Below are positions 8,297 to 16,692 of a stretch of DNA of 64,000 bases, piece after piece. Source of the DNA: Prosthecodimorpha staleyi (GTDB taxonomy: Bacteria > Pseudomonadota > Alphaproteobacteria > Rhizobiales > Ancalomicrobiaceae). Position 1 is the first letter of the stretch; the number at the start of each line of letters is the position of its first letter. The translations under genes and the position numbers were made by a program. The notes beneath the pieces are model-generated. The model ran no database searches and was not told where the DNA came from. It was given only the letters and a program-made list of their open reading frames with translations. The DNA is taken from contig NZ_JAHHZF010000004.1 of the NCBI RefSeq assembly GCF_018729455.1, positions 402,781-466,780 of the forward strand. Reading direction: 5' to 3'.

Positions 8297-10051
8297 TCAG
8301 CCGGCGCGACGGGCCGGCACCCTGGAGCGAACCGCCGCGGCGACGACACCGGCATCGGCGCGCGGCAGCGGCAGGTAGGTGGCACCCATCGCCTCGGCGA
8401 GACGACCGGCGCGTGGATTGGGGCGATCGGAAATGTCCAGCATCAGCGTCGGAACGGCGTGGACGCGCAGCCTTGCCGCCGCGGCGAGCGCATCGGCCTC
8501 CGCCCGGGCCCGCCCGCCGGCGCCGTCAAGGGCGACGTTGCCCTGCCCGTCGGTCAGGAAGACGAGGTTCGGCGCCTCGTCGGCCCGTCCCAGACGCAGC
8601 GCCAGCGCGAGCCCAGCCTCGATCGCGGTTGCGAGCGGCGTACCGCCGCCGGCGGCCATGTCGGCAAGGCGGCGCCGGGCCTGGGTGAGCGAACCGGTCG
8701 GCGGCAGCACGGTCTCGCAGGAGCGGCCGCGGAAGATGAGCAGGGCGACGCGATCGCGCCGGACATAGCAATCCGACAGGATGATCTCGACCGCCCCCTT
8801 GGCCTCGGCGAGCCGGTGCAGGGCGGACGACCCGGAGGCGTCGACCAGGAAGACGGTGGTCGAGCGGGCATGTCGGCGATGCCGGCGGATCGCCATGTCG
8901 GCCGGTCGCACCGCGACGATCATGCCGGGCGGCGGCGCGGCACGCAGGCGCTTCATGGGCGCGGCGCGGCGTAGGGTTTCGAGGAGATCGAGCCGTGCGC
9001 CGCCGGTCGGACGGCCGGACCGGCTCGGCAGGGGGCGGCCGCCGGCACCGCGCAGCGTCTTGCGGTCGGGACCGGACCGGCCGTCCGCGCCGGAGCGGGG
9101 GGCCGAGCGGGCCGTGGCGAGACGGGCGAGCAGGTCGGGCGGCAACAGGGCGGCCGTCGCCTCGATCACGCGGTCGGCGAGCGGGCGATCCGACGGATCG
9201 GTGCCCGTCTCGGCGGCGTCGTCCGGGGCATTCGCCGGCGGGGGCGGCGGTTCGGCGGCCTCCGGCTCGCGCGTCGGCCACCGGGTGGCGCGCGGCGCCA
9301 GGACCAGATGGGCGGCAACCACGACATCCTCGTCGGCCGGCACCGGCCGGCCCGCCAGGGCGGCGGAGGCCCGCATGGCGCGCACGGCCAGAATGAGAGC
9401 CCGCGGCGAGGCGACCCCGAGCGCGATGGCGGCTTCGGCAAGCGCGTGAAGAAGCGGATCCGGCAGGTCGACGGCACCGAGCCGCGCCCGCGCCTCCTCG
9501 ATGTCCGGCTCGTCCTCGGGCACCAGATCGGCCAGCCGCACCGCGGACAGATCGACCCGGAAGGCGAGCCGGTCGGTGAGCGCGCCGGGCAGCGGCGGAT
9601 CGTCCGGGCCGCCTTCATCGAGCGCGATGACGATCGGGGGCAGCGTTTGGGCCGAGCGCCGGGCGGTGGCCGGCGGGGCGGTGTCGGACCGGTCGAGCGC
9701 GGCGGCCAGCCGGCCGGCCGTGGCCGTGCCGAGCCGTTCGGCCGACGGCACCACCAGGAGGCCCCCGGCCGCCTCGGCGAGAAGACCGGGCCTGTCGACC
9801 GGACGGCCGGCGGCCAGCGTCGCGGCGACATCGAGCCCGCCGTCGAGGCGGCCCGGATCGATCGAGGCCGGCAGGCGCCGCACAGCAACGTCCGGCCCAA
9901 GCTGCGCGACCAGGCGCTCGACGATCGGGTCGGTCGCGCCGCGCCCGCCGCCGAGAATGAGACCGCCCAGCCCGACCGGATCGACCGCGATCAGATCGGC
10001 GGCCAGAGAGGCATCCGCGAAGGCATGCTGGGACCGGTCGGGGGCGGTCAT
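8297..10051 (-). CDS. bchD: Magnesium chelatase subunit D, BchD
   Basis: BchD is the regulatory AAA+/von Willebrand subunit that works with BchI to drive magnesium insertion by BchH. The 584-residue frame starts at ATG 10051, overlapping the bchI stop by 4 bp. It has an N-terminal degenerate AAA region, a middle proline- and acid-rich linker (EPPPPPANAPDD), and a C-terminal integrin-I domain with the metal-site motif DASGSS in STTVFLVDASGSSALHRLAEAKG and FLTDGQGN. This layout is standard for BchD. The stop at 8297 touches the end of the hairpin array that leads into dxs. Confidence 0.95.
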   Translation of the reverse strand: MTAPDRSQHAFADASLAADLIAVDPVGLGGLILGGGRGATDPIVERLVAQLGPDVAVRRLPASIDPGRLDGGLDVAATLAAGRPVDRPGLLAEAAGGLLVVPSAERLGTATAGRLAAALDRSDTAPPATARRSAQTLPPIVIALDEGGPDDPPLPGALTDRLAFRVDLSAVRLADLVPEDEPDIEEARARLGAVDLPDPLLHALAEAAIALGVASPRALILAVRAMRASAALAGRPVPADEDVVVAAHLVLAPRATRWPTREPEAAEPPPPPANAPDDAAETGTDPSDRPLADRVIEATAALLPPDLLARLATARSAPRSGADGRSGPDRKTLRGAGGRPLPSRSGRPTGGARLDLLETLRRAAPMKRLRAAPPPGMIVAVRPADMAIRRHRRHARSTTVFLVDASGSSALHRLAEAKGAVEIILSDCYVRRDRVALLIFRGRSCETVLPPTGSLTQARRRLADMAAGGGTPLATAIEAGLALALRLGRADEAPNLVFLTDGQGNVALDGAGGRARAEADALAAAARLRVHAVPTLMLDISDRPNPRAGRLAEAMGATYLPLPRADAGVVAAAVRSRVPARRAG

Positions 10052-11124
10052 GACGCGAACACCTCGCGTAGCGCGATCTCGACCCGGGCGGTCGAGCCGA
10101 CATCGTCGAGCGGGTTGCGGCGCAGCCGATGGCGCAGCGCCGACGGGGCCATCCGGCGGATCTGGTCGTCGCCGACCGCCTCGGCGCCTTCCAGCGCCGC
10201 CAGCGCCCGGGCGGCCCTGATGATGGTCAGTTCGCCGCGCAAGCCGTCGGTCCCGAGCGCGATGCACAGCCGGGCGGCGCGCTCGATGGCGGCATCCGGC
10301 ACCGCGACGGATTCGAGCGCCTTGCGTGCGACGACGATGCGGCGGCGCGCCTTCGCCTCGTCCTTGCTCCAGGCCGCCGCGAAGCCGGCCCGATCGCGTT
10401 CGAAGGCGGTGCGCCGCTTCACGACCTCGACGCGCTCCGCCACCGTCGCCGGGGTGCCGACATCGACCGCCAGGCCGAACCGGTCGAGCAGTTGCGGGCG
10501 CAACTCGCCCTCCTCCGGATTGCCGCTCCCGATGAGCACGAAGCGGGCCGGATGGCGCAGGCTGAGGCCTTCGCGCTCGATGACGTTGGAGCCCGAGGCG
10601 GCCACGTCGAGCAGAAGGTCGACGAGATGGTCCTCGAGCAAGTTGACCTCGTCGATATAGAGGAAGCCGCCGTTGGCCCGGGCAAGCAGGCCGAGTTCGA
10701 AGGCCTTCTCGCCGCGGGTCAGGGCCCGTTCCAGGTCGAGTGCTCCGACCAGGCGGTCCTCGGTGGCGCCGAGCGGCAGGTCGACGACCGGGATCGGCAC
10801 TCGCACGACGCGCAGGCTGCGCGGGCCCGCGGCGGCGCAATCCGCGCACTGGCCGTCGCGGTCGTCGGGATCGCAGGCGAACCGGCAGCCGGCCACGGCG
10901 CGGCGCTCCGGCAGCAACGCCGCCAGGGCCCGGACCGCGGTCGACTTGCCGGTGCCGCGATCGCCGAGGATCAGCACGCCGCCGAGACCCGGGTCGACGG
11001 CCGCCAGCATCAGCGCGCGCTTCATCTCTTCCTGGCCGACGATGGCCGTGAAGGGAAAGTGGGTCCGGCCGCGGGCCGGGCCCGTCGCGGCCGTTTCGTC
11101 CGTCTCGTCGACGCGGGTCAGCAT
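10048..11124 (-). CDS. bchI: Magnesium chelatase ATPase subunit I, BchI
   Basis: BchI is the AAA+ motor of magnesium chelatase. The 358-residue protein has FPFTAIVGQEEMKRAL, Walker A GDRGTGKS at about residues 54-61, the family insertion CRFACDPDD with nearby cysteines, Walker B region GGFLYIDEVNLLEDH, and sensor motif LIGSGNPEEGELRPQLLDRFG with its arginine finger. ATG 11124 is preceded by AAGGGGG. It follows hemA by 32 bp and overlaps bchD by 4 bp. Confidence 0.97.
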   Translation of the reverse strand: MLTRVDETDETAATGPARGRTHFPFTAIVGQEEMKRALMLAAVDPGLGGVLILGDRGTGKSTAVRALAALLPERRAVAGCRFACDPDDRDGQCADCAAAGPRSLRVVRVPIPVVDLPLGATEDRLVGALDLERALTRGEKAFELGLLARANGGFLYIDEVNLLEDHLVDLLLDVAASGSNVIEREGLSLRHPARFVLIGSGNPEEGELRPQLLDRFGLAVDVGTPATVAERVEVVKRRTAFERDRAGFAAAWSKDEAKARRRIVVARKALESVAVPDAAIERAARLCIALGTDGLRGELTIIRAARALAALEGAEAVGDDQIRRMAPSALRHRLRRNPLDDVGSTARVEIALREVFAS

Positions 11125-11156
11125 GTCGGTTCCCCCTTGGTCTCTCGCCCGGTCCT

Positions 11157-12371
11157 TCAGGCGGCGACCCGCTCCAGTCCGATGTCCGCCCAGATCTCCG
11201 ACAGGGCGGAGACGAGGTGCTCGATGTCCTCGTTGCTGTGGAACGGCGAAGGCGTGATCCTGAGCCGCTCGGTGCCGCGCGGGACGGTCGGGTAGTTGAT
11301 CGGCTGGACGTAAATGTCGAAGTCGTCGAGCAGGCGATCGGAGATCTGCTTGCACAGCGTCGCGTCGCCGACCATGACCGGGATGATGTGGCTGGGATTG
11401 TCGAGATGCGGCAGGCCGGCCGCATCGAGCCGCTGGCGGACACGCGCGACGCGATCGCGCTGGCGCAGGCGTTCCACCTCGCTCTCCTTGAGGTGCCGGA
11501 TCGACGCCATCGCGCCGGCGGCGACCGCGGGCGGCAGCGCGGTGGTGAAGATGAAGCCGGAGGCGAAGCTGCGGACATAGTCGCAGAGCGCGCGCGAGGC
11601 CGCGATATAGCCGCCGACCACCCCATAGGCCTTGCCGAGGGTGCCCTCGATGACGGTCAGCCGGTGCGCCTGACCGGTCGCCTCGGAGACGCCGCCGCCG
11701 CGCCGACCGTAGAGGCCGACCGCATGAACCTCGTCCAGATAGGTCATCGCCCCATGGGCTTCCGCGACAGCGCAGATCTCGTCGATCGGCGCAATGTCGC
11801 CGTCCATCGAATAGACCGACTCGAAGGCGACCAGCTTCGGCACGTCGGGCGCGACTTCGGACAACTGCCGGTCGAGATCGCGCGGGTTGTTGTGGGCGAA
11901 CACGCGCTTGATGCAGCGGCTCTGCCGGATGCCGTCGATCATCGAGGCGTGGTTGCCGGCGTCGGAGAAGACGACGCAGTTCGGCAGGCGCGCCGCCAGC
12001 GTGCCGAGGCCGGCCCAGTTGGAGACGAAGCCGGAGGTGAACAGCAGCGCGGCTTCCTTGCCGTGCAGGTCCGCCAGTTCGCGTTCGAGCAGGACATGGG
12101 TGTGGCAGTTGCCGGAGATGTTGCGCGTCCCGCCGGCACCGGCGCCGTAGCTGTCGATCGCCTCGTGCATCGCCGCCAGAACGGCCGGATGCTGGCCCAT
12201 GCCGAGATAGTCGTTCGAGCACCAGACGGTCACGTCATGGATGCCGTTCGGGCTGTGCCGGCTCGCCTTCGGAAAGGCGCCGGCATGGCGCTCCAGATCG
12301 GCGAACACACGGTAGCGGCCCTCGGCGCGCAGGGACTGAAGACCGCTGAGGAAAAAGGCTTCGTAATCCAT
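11157..12371 (-). CDS. hemA: 5-aminolevulinate synthase (C4 pathway)
   Basis: This PLP enzyme condenses glycine with succinyl-CoA to 5-aminolevulinate, the first tetrapyrrole step. The 404 residues begin [20 protein letters not shown]; the glycine-rich [13 protein letters not shown] block, [10 protein letters not shown] and the PLP-lysine segment [14 protein letters not shown] are all present. The C4 route is restricted among bacteria largely to Alphaproteobacteria, which supports the taxonomic reading. The start overlaps the puhE stop by one base. The pigment-cluster location matches other purple bacteria where a dedicated hemA copy supplies bacteriochlorophyll. Confidence 0.97.
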   Translation of the reverse strand: MDYEAFFLSGLQSLRAEGRYRVFADLERHAGAFPKASRHSPNGIHDVTVWCSNDYLGMGQHPAVLAAMHEAIDSYGAGAGGTRNISGNCHTHVLLERELADLHGKEAALLFTSGFVSNWAGLGTLAARLPNCVVFSDAGNHASMIDGIRQSRCIKRVFAHNNPRDLDRQLSEVAPDVPKLVAFESVYSMDGDIAPIDEICAVAEAHGAMTYLDEVHAVGLYGRRGGGVSEATGQAHRLTVIEGTLGKAYGVVGGYIAASRALCDYVRSFASGFIFTTALPPAVAAGAMASIRHLKESEVERLRQRDRVARVRQRLDAAGLPHLDNPSHIIPVMVGDATLCKQISDRLLDDFDIYVQPINYPTVPRGTERLRITPSPFHSNEDIEHLVSALSEIWADIGLERVAA

Positions 12372-13213
12372 CAGACTGACCTCGGTGGATGGTCGGCCGC
12401 CGCACGCGGCGGCGGATCGCATGTCAGAACAGGCGGATGCCCGCAGGCACCCGCACGGCGGGATCGGAAGCCCCAGCGCCAAAGAGCGGCGACATCGAGC
12501 GGCAGAACCAGGAAACCGTGTTCGAGGATCGCGAGCCCGACCAGGGTCGCGACCAGGGTCACGGCGGTGGCCAGGAAGGGTCCCGTCTCCGGCGCGATCG
12601 CCGCCGCGACCAGGCCCGCAAACAGGGCCGCGGACACGAGCAATGAGACGGGGAAGAAGGGGTTCATCGGCGCCCGCCGGAAGTAGCTGGCCAGATAGGC
12701 GAGATGGTCCGGCAGGAAGGATTCGCTGAGATTGCGGACGCCGAGGAAGATGTTGACCTTGGTCGACAGCCGCATGCCCCAGAGCGTGAGGAAGGTCCAG
12801 AAGCCGACCGGGTTGGTCCCCCCCGCGACGACCAGCGCGACCACCAGGAGAGAGGCGGCGAGCAGGACCTCGTGATAGAGCACCGTGCCGGCGGCGCCGG
12901 TGAAGCGGCGCCAGCCGCGATCCCCCGCAGCCTGCAGGCCGCGGCGCGGACCGGTGACGAAGCCGGTCAGGAACAGGATCTCGTTCCAGCCCCAGACCGC
13001 GATGGCCGCCGCGAAGGCGAGATGTGCGCCGGCGACCGAGCTGTCGTCCCGCGTCGCCGCCAGCCCCCAGAGCGCCAGCCCCAGGAGCGCCGTGGCCCCT
13101 GCCACGGTCCACGGAAAGGTCCGGCGCGGCAGCCCGTCCAGATAGAGGACGATGCCGGTGCCGAACCACCACAGGAACAGGGCATGGGCGATGGCCAGGC
13201 CGGTTGCGTTCAC
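12371..13213 (-). CDS. puhE: Photosynthetic complex assembly protein PuhE
   Basis: PuhE is a polytopic membrane protein needed for normal reaction-centre and light-harvesting levels in Rhodobacter. The frame has about seven hydrophobic segments and the family blocks [22 protein letters not shown] and [25 protein letters not shown] 13213 is chosen as start: it gives [16 protein letters not shown], aligns with the family N-terminus and has GGGAGG about nine bases upstream. An in-frame ATG at 13243 would start at the edge of the hairpin at 13243-13262. The C-terminal about 30 residues, rich in P, A, H and R, look non-conserved. It follows acsF and abuts hemA with a one-base overlap. Confidence 0.88.
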   Translation of the reverse strand: MNATGLAIAHALFLWWFGTGIVLYLDGLPRRTFPWTVAGATALLGLALWGLAATRDDSSVAGAHLAFAAAIAVWGWNEILFLTGFVTGPRRGLQAAGDRGWRRFTGAAGTVLYHEVLLAASLLVVALVVAGGTNPVGFWTFLTLWGMRLSTKVNIFLGVRNLSESFLPDHLAYLASYFRRAPMNPFFPVSLLVSAALFAGLVAAAIAPETGPFLATAVTLVATLVGLAILEHGFLVLPLDVAALWRWGFRSRRAGACGHPPVLTCDPPPRAAADHPPRSV

Positions 13214-13242
13214 GGATCTCGGGCCTCCCTCCCGGAAATCCA

Positions 13243-13262
13243 CCGCCCCGTCAGCGGGGCGG
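13243..13262. terminator. GC hairpin between acsF and puhE
   Basis: CCGCCCCG-TCAG-CGGGGCGG is a perfect 8-bp stem with a 4-base loop in the 82-bp gap after acsF. It lacks a clear T run in the direction of transcription, so partial termination or message-end protection is more likely than full termination. Confidence 0.55.
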
Positions 13263-13295
13263 CGTCACGCGCGTAGGCGGAAGCGGGCGCCGGGC

Positions 13296-14366
13296 CTACC
13301 AGGCCGGGGCGAGCCGCACCCGGGCCGGCACCGCATTGCGGTTGACCGGCCTCAGATAGAGCCGCGCGAAGGTGACGGCGGCGCCGGAGGCCCACACCAT
13401 CCGCTTCGCCCAGCCGATCACGCCACCCTGCCGGCGCGCCTGTTCGATCCGCTCGGCCAGGTGCCAGAGCCTCTCGAAACCCTGGCGGAAGGCCGGGCTC
13501 TCGATGTCGAGCGTGATCGGGAACACCTGGCGCGAGATCTCGGTCGTCAGCCGGAGCACCTGGTAGTCGTAGTCGGTCGGATCGACCCCGATCGCCTTGT
13601 GGAAGGCCGGGCGCATGTGATCACGCACATACATGGTCGCGTAAACGGCGAGCAGGAAGAAACGCACCCAGTATTCGTTCAGACCGGATGTCAGCTTCGG
13701 GTCCGACCGCATGATCAGCGCAAAGGCCTCGCCATGCCGGAACTCGTCGTTGCACCACTTCTCGAACCACTTGAAGATCGGGTGAAACCGTAATTGCGGA
13801 TGACGCTCGAACTGCCGGTAGATGGTGATGTAGCGCGCGTAGCCGATCTTCTCGGACAGATAGGTCGCGTAGTAGATGAACTTGGGCTTGAAATAGGTGT
13901 ATTTCTTCGCCCGCTTCAGGAAGCCCAGGTCGATGCCGATCCCGGCATCCTTGAGGGCCTCGTTGATGAAGCCGGCATGGCGGGATTCGTCGCGCGTCAT
14001 GAAGCCGAACAGCTCGCGCAATTCGGGGTTCTTGATCCGCCGCTTGATCTCTGCATAGAGCACGCAGCCGGAGAATTCCGCCGTCAGGGAGCTGACCAGG
14101 AAGTCGGTGAACTCCTTGCGCAGATCCTCGGGCAGGTCCTCCATCTTGAAGTCGTCGAACTCGGCGTTCTTCTGGAAATGGCCGCGGTTCAGATCGGCGC
14201 GCATCTCCGCCATGATCTCGTCCCACTCGGCCCGGACCGTCTCCACGTTGAGCGCGTCAAGCGCCTCGCAGTCGGTGGTGTAGAAGCGCGGCGACAGGAT
14301 CGTGTCGGTCTGCGCCATCTCGTTGGTACTGGTCGTGGCGACTGCGCCACCCTCCATCGGGATCAT
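13296..14366 (-). CDS. acsF: Aerobic Mg-protoporphyrin IX monomethyl ester cyclase AcsF
   Basis: AcsF is the oxygen-dependent diiron cyclase that forms the fifth ring of bacteriochlorophyll. The 356-residue protein keeps the diiron ligands: E97 in SLTAEFSG, E127 and H130 in [10 protein letters not shown], and E208 and H211 in [12 protein letters not shown]. No anaerobic BchE is seen here. AcsF presence implies pigment synthesis while oxygen is available, as in aerobic anoxygenic or facultative phototrophs. The start overlaps the upstream small gene by 4 bp (ATGA at 14363-14366), supporting a functional pair with that BciE-like protein. About 15 residues precede the conserved start and may be an extension. 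Confidence 0.97.
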   Translation of the reverse strand: MIPMEGGAVATTSTNEMAQTDTILSPRFYTTDCEALDALNVETVRAEWDEIMAEMRADLNRGHFQKNAEFDDFKMEDLPEDLRKEFTDFLVSSLTAEFSGCVLYAEIKRRIKNPELRELFGFMTRDESRHAGFINEALKDAGIGIDLGFLKRAKKYTYFKPKFIYYATYLSEKIGYARYITIYRQFERHPQLRFHPIFKWFEKWCNDEFRHGEAFALIMRSDPKLTSGLNEYWVRFFLLAVYATMYVRDHMRPAFHKAIGVDPTDYDYQVLRLTTEISRQVFPITLDIESPAFRQGFERLWHLAERIEQARRQGGVIGWAKRMVWASGAAVTFARLYLRPVNRNAVPARVRLAPAW

Positions 14367-14671
14367 GACGGCCTCCCTTCCTGGAAGCCGACCTCGTAGA
14401 GCTCGGTCAGTTCGAGATAGCCGGCGGCCTTGCTGAACAACCAGCCGAGGCGCGAGGCCGGGATCACGGTCGCCTCGCGGCGCACCACGATATGGGCGCC
14501 GAACGGCACGTCGACCGGGGCGTCGTGGACGATCACCTCATCGCCCGGCTCGGGCTCGTAGCCGTCGAGCGAGACATGGGCGTGCAGTCTTTCGGCGGTG
14601 TTCTCGATGTCAACCGTGCAGCCGACACGACGCGGCCGTTGTGGTTCGAACCAGTCCGACATCATGTTCAT
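14363..14671 (-). CDS. bciE: BciE-like cyclase accessory subunit
   Basis: This 102-residue soluble protein lies exactly where Rhodobacter sphaeroides carries bciE, between puhC and acsF, and overlaps acsF by 4 bp. BciE is the extra subunit that alphaproteobacterial AcsF cyclases need for activity. Visible features are [20 protein letters not shown] and the acidic stretch [22 protein letters not shown]; there are no membrane segments or cysteine clusters. I assign it by size, position and alphaproteobacterial context, not by a remembered residue motif, so the family call is good but indirect. Confidence 0.78.
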   Translation of the reverse strand: MNMMSDWFEPQRPRRVGCTVDIENTAERLHAHVSLDGYEPEPGDEVIVHDAPVDVPFGAHIVVRREATVIPASRLGWLFSKAAGYLELTELYEVGFQEGRPS

Positions 14672-14728
14672 TCCTCCCTCGATGCCAGTCTTCGCCGCCC
14701 CTCGCAGGACGGTTCGGATGGGTCGTCT

Positions 14729-15163
14729 TCAGCCGTGCAGGAGGCGCCCAAACGCCTCCGCATTGCCCGATCCGTACGCTCCCAGGTCGAGCGTCTGGCG
14801 GGTTGCCGGATCCTCCAGCACCAGCCGGCCGTCGACGCGCCGGATCAGGCGGAAAGGCACCTCGGTGCCCACGCCGTAGGTTTTCCGTTCGCGGGCCATC
14901 CCCCTCAGGATGCCGCGGACGAAACCGTTTTCGCCGGACTCCAGCACGACGGTGCCGTGCGGGCCGGTGACCGCGATCGCACCGTTGGGGCGGTCGCGGA
15001 AGATGAGATCGACAGCCTGGACCATCGCCATTTCGGGATGGGCCTGGGTGCCGAGGCCGGTATGCCGGCCGATCCCGGCCGCCACCACCGTCACGGCGAC
15101 GAGCAGGCCGGCTCCCACGATGGCGGCGCGGGGAATGGGGTGTTCGGCGAAGATCTCACTCAT
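14729..15163 (-). CDS. puhC: Photosynthetic complex assembly protein PuhC
   Basis: The 144-residue protein starts at ATG 15163 (MSEIFAEHPIPRAA), has one membrane anchor at about residues 12-32 and a periplasmic beta-rich domain (DLIFRDRPNGAIAVTG, GENGFVRGILRGMARER), the known PuhC pattern. PuhC supports reaction-centre and LH1 assembly. The open frame extends upstream to 15361, but that part lies antiphase over puhB and is not family-like. It follows puhB by 19 bp and precedes bciE by 57 bp. Confidence 0.92.
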   Translation of the reverse strand: MSEIFAEHPIPRAAIVGAGLLVAVTVVAAGIGRHTGLGTQAHPEMAMVQAVDLIFRDRPNGAIAVTGPHGTVVLESGENGFVRGILRGMARERKTYGVGTEVPFRLIRRVDGRLVLEDPATRQTLDLGAYGSGNAEAFGRLLHG

Positions 15164-15182
15164 GGTCCTCTCTCCCCGCCGG

Positions 15183-15827
15183 TCATTCCGCCGCCACGGC
15201 GATGCCGGCCGGCATGCCGTCCCGCATCGGCCTGGCAACCGGGCCGGTCGCCTGCCGCTCGGTACGCTGCAGCGTCTCGGCCAGCCGAGACGCCAGGGCA
15301 TCGACGTCCGGAACGGCGCGCAGCGACGGCTCGGGCCGGGCGAAGCGCCAGGACCGGACATGCGGCCAAAGCGCCAGATAGCTGACCCGGGCGTCCGGCT
15401 TCAGGGCGAAGGCGATGTCGCCACACCCCCGGCTGCGCGGCTTCACGGCCGCCCCGGCGATCACGTCGAAGGGCAGGTTCACGGTCATCGGCAGGGCCAT
15501 GCCGATGCGCAGGACGAGCCGCCGGTCGGTCACGGTGTAGAGCGTCGTCCGCGCGGCGAGCCAGCCGAGCAGGGCCAGGATGCCGATCGCGGCTGCCGCG
15601 ATCGGCAGGATGAAGGCGGCATAGCCGAGCGCGTCCAGCCACCCGGCACCCGCATAGAGCCGGCCCGCGCCGCGCCAGACGAACAGCGCCGCGAAATAGG
15701 CCGCCACCCAGCCAATCCGGAAGGCTGCGAACATCAGGGCCAGCGGGTCGGGCCGGCCGCGCCACAGGATGCGCTCGCCCCTGGGCAGCGCCTCCGGCAG
15801 GCCATCGGGAGCGGGAGCGTCGGTCAC
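15183..15827 (-). CDS. puhB: Photosynthetic complex assembly protein PuhB
   Basis: PuhB helps reaction-centre assembly. The 214 residues begin with GERILWRGRPDPLALM, have about three membrane spans (AYFAALFVW, AFILPIAAAAIGILALLGWL) and a PH-like section with TLYTVTDRRLVLRIGMALPMTVNLPFDVIAGAAVK, typical of this family. The start overlaps the puhA stop by 4 bp (ATGA), and puhC follows after 19 bp. Confidence 0.94.
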   Translation of the reverse strand: MTDAPAPDGLPEALPRGERILWRGRPDPLALMFAAFRIGWVAAYFAALFVWRGAGRLYAGAGWLDALGYAAFILPIAAAAIGILALLGWLAARTTLYTVTDRRLVLRIGMALPMTVNLPFDVIAGAAVKPRSRGCGDIAFALKPDARVSYLALWPHVRSWRFARPEPSLRAVPDVDALASRLAETLQRTERQATGPVARPMRDGMPAGIAVAAE

Positions 15828-16585
15828 AGCCAGCTCTCCGTGCGCTTCGGTTCGGCATAGAGCAGCCCGCCGCCGAAATAGGCGCAGATCTTCTCTTCCT
15901 CCAGGAAGGTCACGAGGTCGGCATTCCGCAGGCCCGGCACCGACTGGAACTGGGCCGCGAAGATCGCGTCGACGCGAAGGATCCGGCGCCGGCCGTCGAG
16001 GGCGGCGAAATTGACCGGGATCAGCACCCGGCGACCGGAGCCGGTCAGTTCCGCCTCGTAGTAGCGGAATATGAACTCGGACTTGTCGACCCAGGCGTCG
16101 ACGATGGTCCCGGCCACCTTGCGGTCACCGCCGATCACCGTCATGCCGCGCGGATCGGGATCCTGCGGGGCCGGATAGAAATCCGTCGCCACCCGCAGCG
16201 GCACGATCTTGGGATCGCCGTCGACGGTCAGATCCGGCTCGTCGAGCCGTTCCGCCCAGGCGGCCGGGCCGACGCCATCGAGCATCGGGTTGCCGGTCGG
16301 GGTCAGCGGCGCGCCCGGCCAGGGCGCGACCGGCACGGCGGCGACCGCGCGGCGATCGATCTTGTCGTCCGGGACCGTGACGGTGCCGCCATGGGGCAGA
16401 TGGAAAGTCTTCGACGGCGGCGGCTCCGGGAAGCCGACGATCGAGACGCGCTCGTTGCTGCGGTCGGACTGGAGCGGATAGCCTTCCCGCTTGTTCTCCC
16501 GATGGAGATAGAAGATCAGGCCGGCGAAGAAGAGCCAGAAGACGTAGAGGACGACCTGCGCCAGGTCCATATTGGGAATACCCAT
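15824..16585 (-). CDS. puhA: Photosynthetic reaction-centre H subunit PuhA
   Basis: PuhA caps the cytoplasmic face of the type II reaction centre. The 253-residue protein has an N-terminal membrane helix (VVLYVFWLFFAGLIFYLH), then REGYPLQSDR, and a cytoplasmic PRC-barrel domain with VVGGDRKVAGTIVDAWVDKSE-like sequence and LIPVNFAALD. ATG 16585 has GGGAGGAAG upstream. The 107-bp space before it, after lhaA, contains two perfect palindromes and could hold a puhA promoter, as in Rhodobacter where puhA is also transcribed from inside the upstream genes. Confidence 0.97.
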   Translation of the reverse strand: MGIPNMDLAQVVLYVFWLFFAGLIFYLHRENKREGYPLQSDRSNERVSIVGFPEPPPSKTFHLPHGGTVTVPDDKIDRRAVAAVPVAPWPGAPLTPTGNPMLDGVGPAAWAERLDEPDLTVDGDPKIVPLRVATDFYPAPQDPDPRGMTVIGGDRKVAGTIVDAWVDKSEFIFRYYEAELTGSGRRVLIPVNFAALDGRRRILRVDAIFAAQFQSVPGLRNADLVTFLEEEKICAYFGGGLLYAEPKRTESWL

Positions 16586-16629
16586 GACTTCCTCCCGGAC
16601 CGCCTCCGCGGCCCTGTTCGGTCAGGCGA

Positions 16630-16649
16630 CGGTCCGCGCGCGCGGACCG
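16630..16649. repeat. Perfect 20-bp palindrome between lhaA and puhA
   Basis: CGGTCCGCGCGCGCGGACCG reads the same on both strands. Its core GTCCGCGCGCGCGGAC recurs in a second palindrome at 63840-63865. Both copies stand beside a second GC palindrome of the CCGG...CCGG kind. Confidence 0.8.
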
Positions 16650-16658
16650 CAGTTCCGG

Positions 16659-16680
16659 CCGGCCCGCCGCGGCGGGCCGG
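16659..16680. repeat. Perfect 22-bp GC palindrome, possible terminator of lhaA
   Basis: CCGGCCCGCC-GC-GGCGGGCCGG gives 10-bp arms around two central bases, 12 bp downstream of the lhaA stop in the direction of transcription. There is no T run, so a rho-independent terminator is uncertain. Confidence 0.65.
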
Positions 16681-16692
16681 ATCGAGCTTGCG

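Noticed and set aside
11124-13172. Long minus-strand frames over hemA and puhE as extra genes
   Set aside because: They are antiphase readings of high-GC coding sequence; hemA and puhE explain the region fully.
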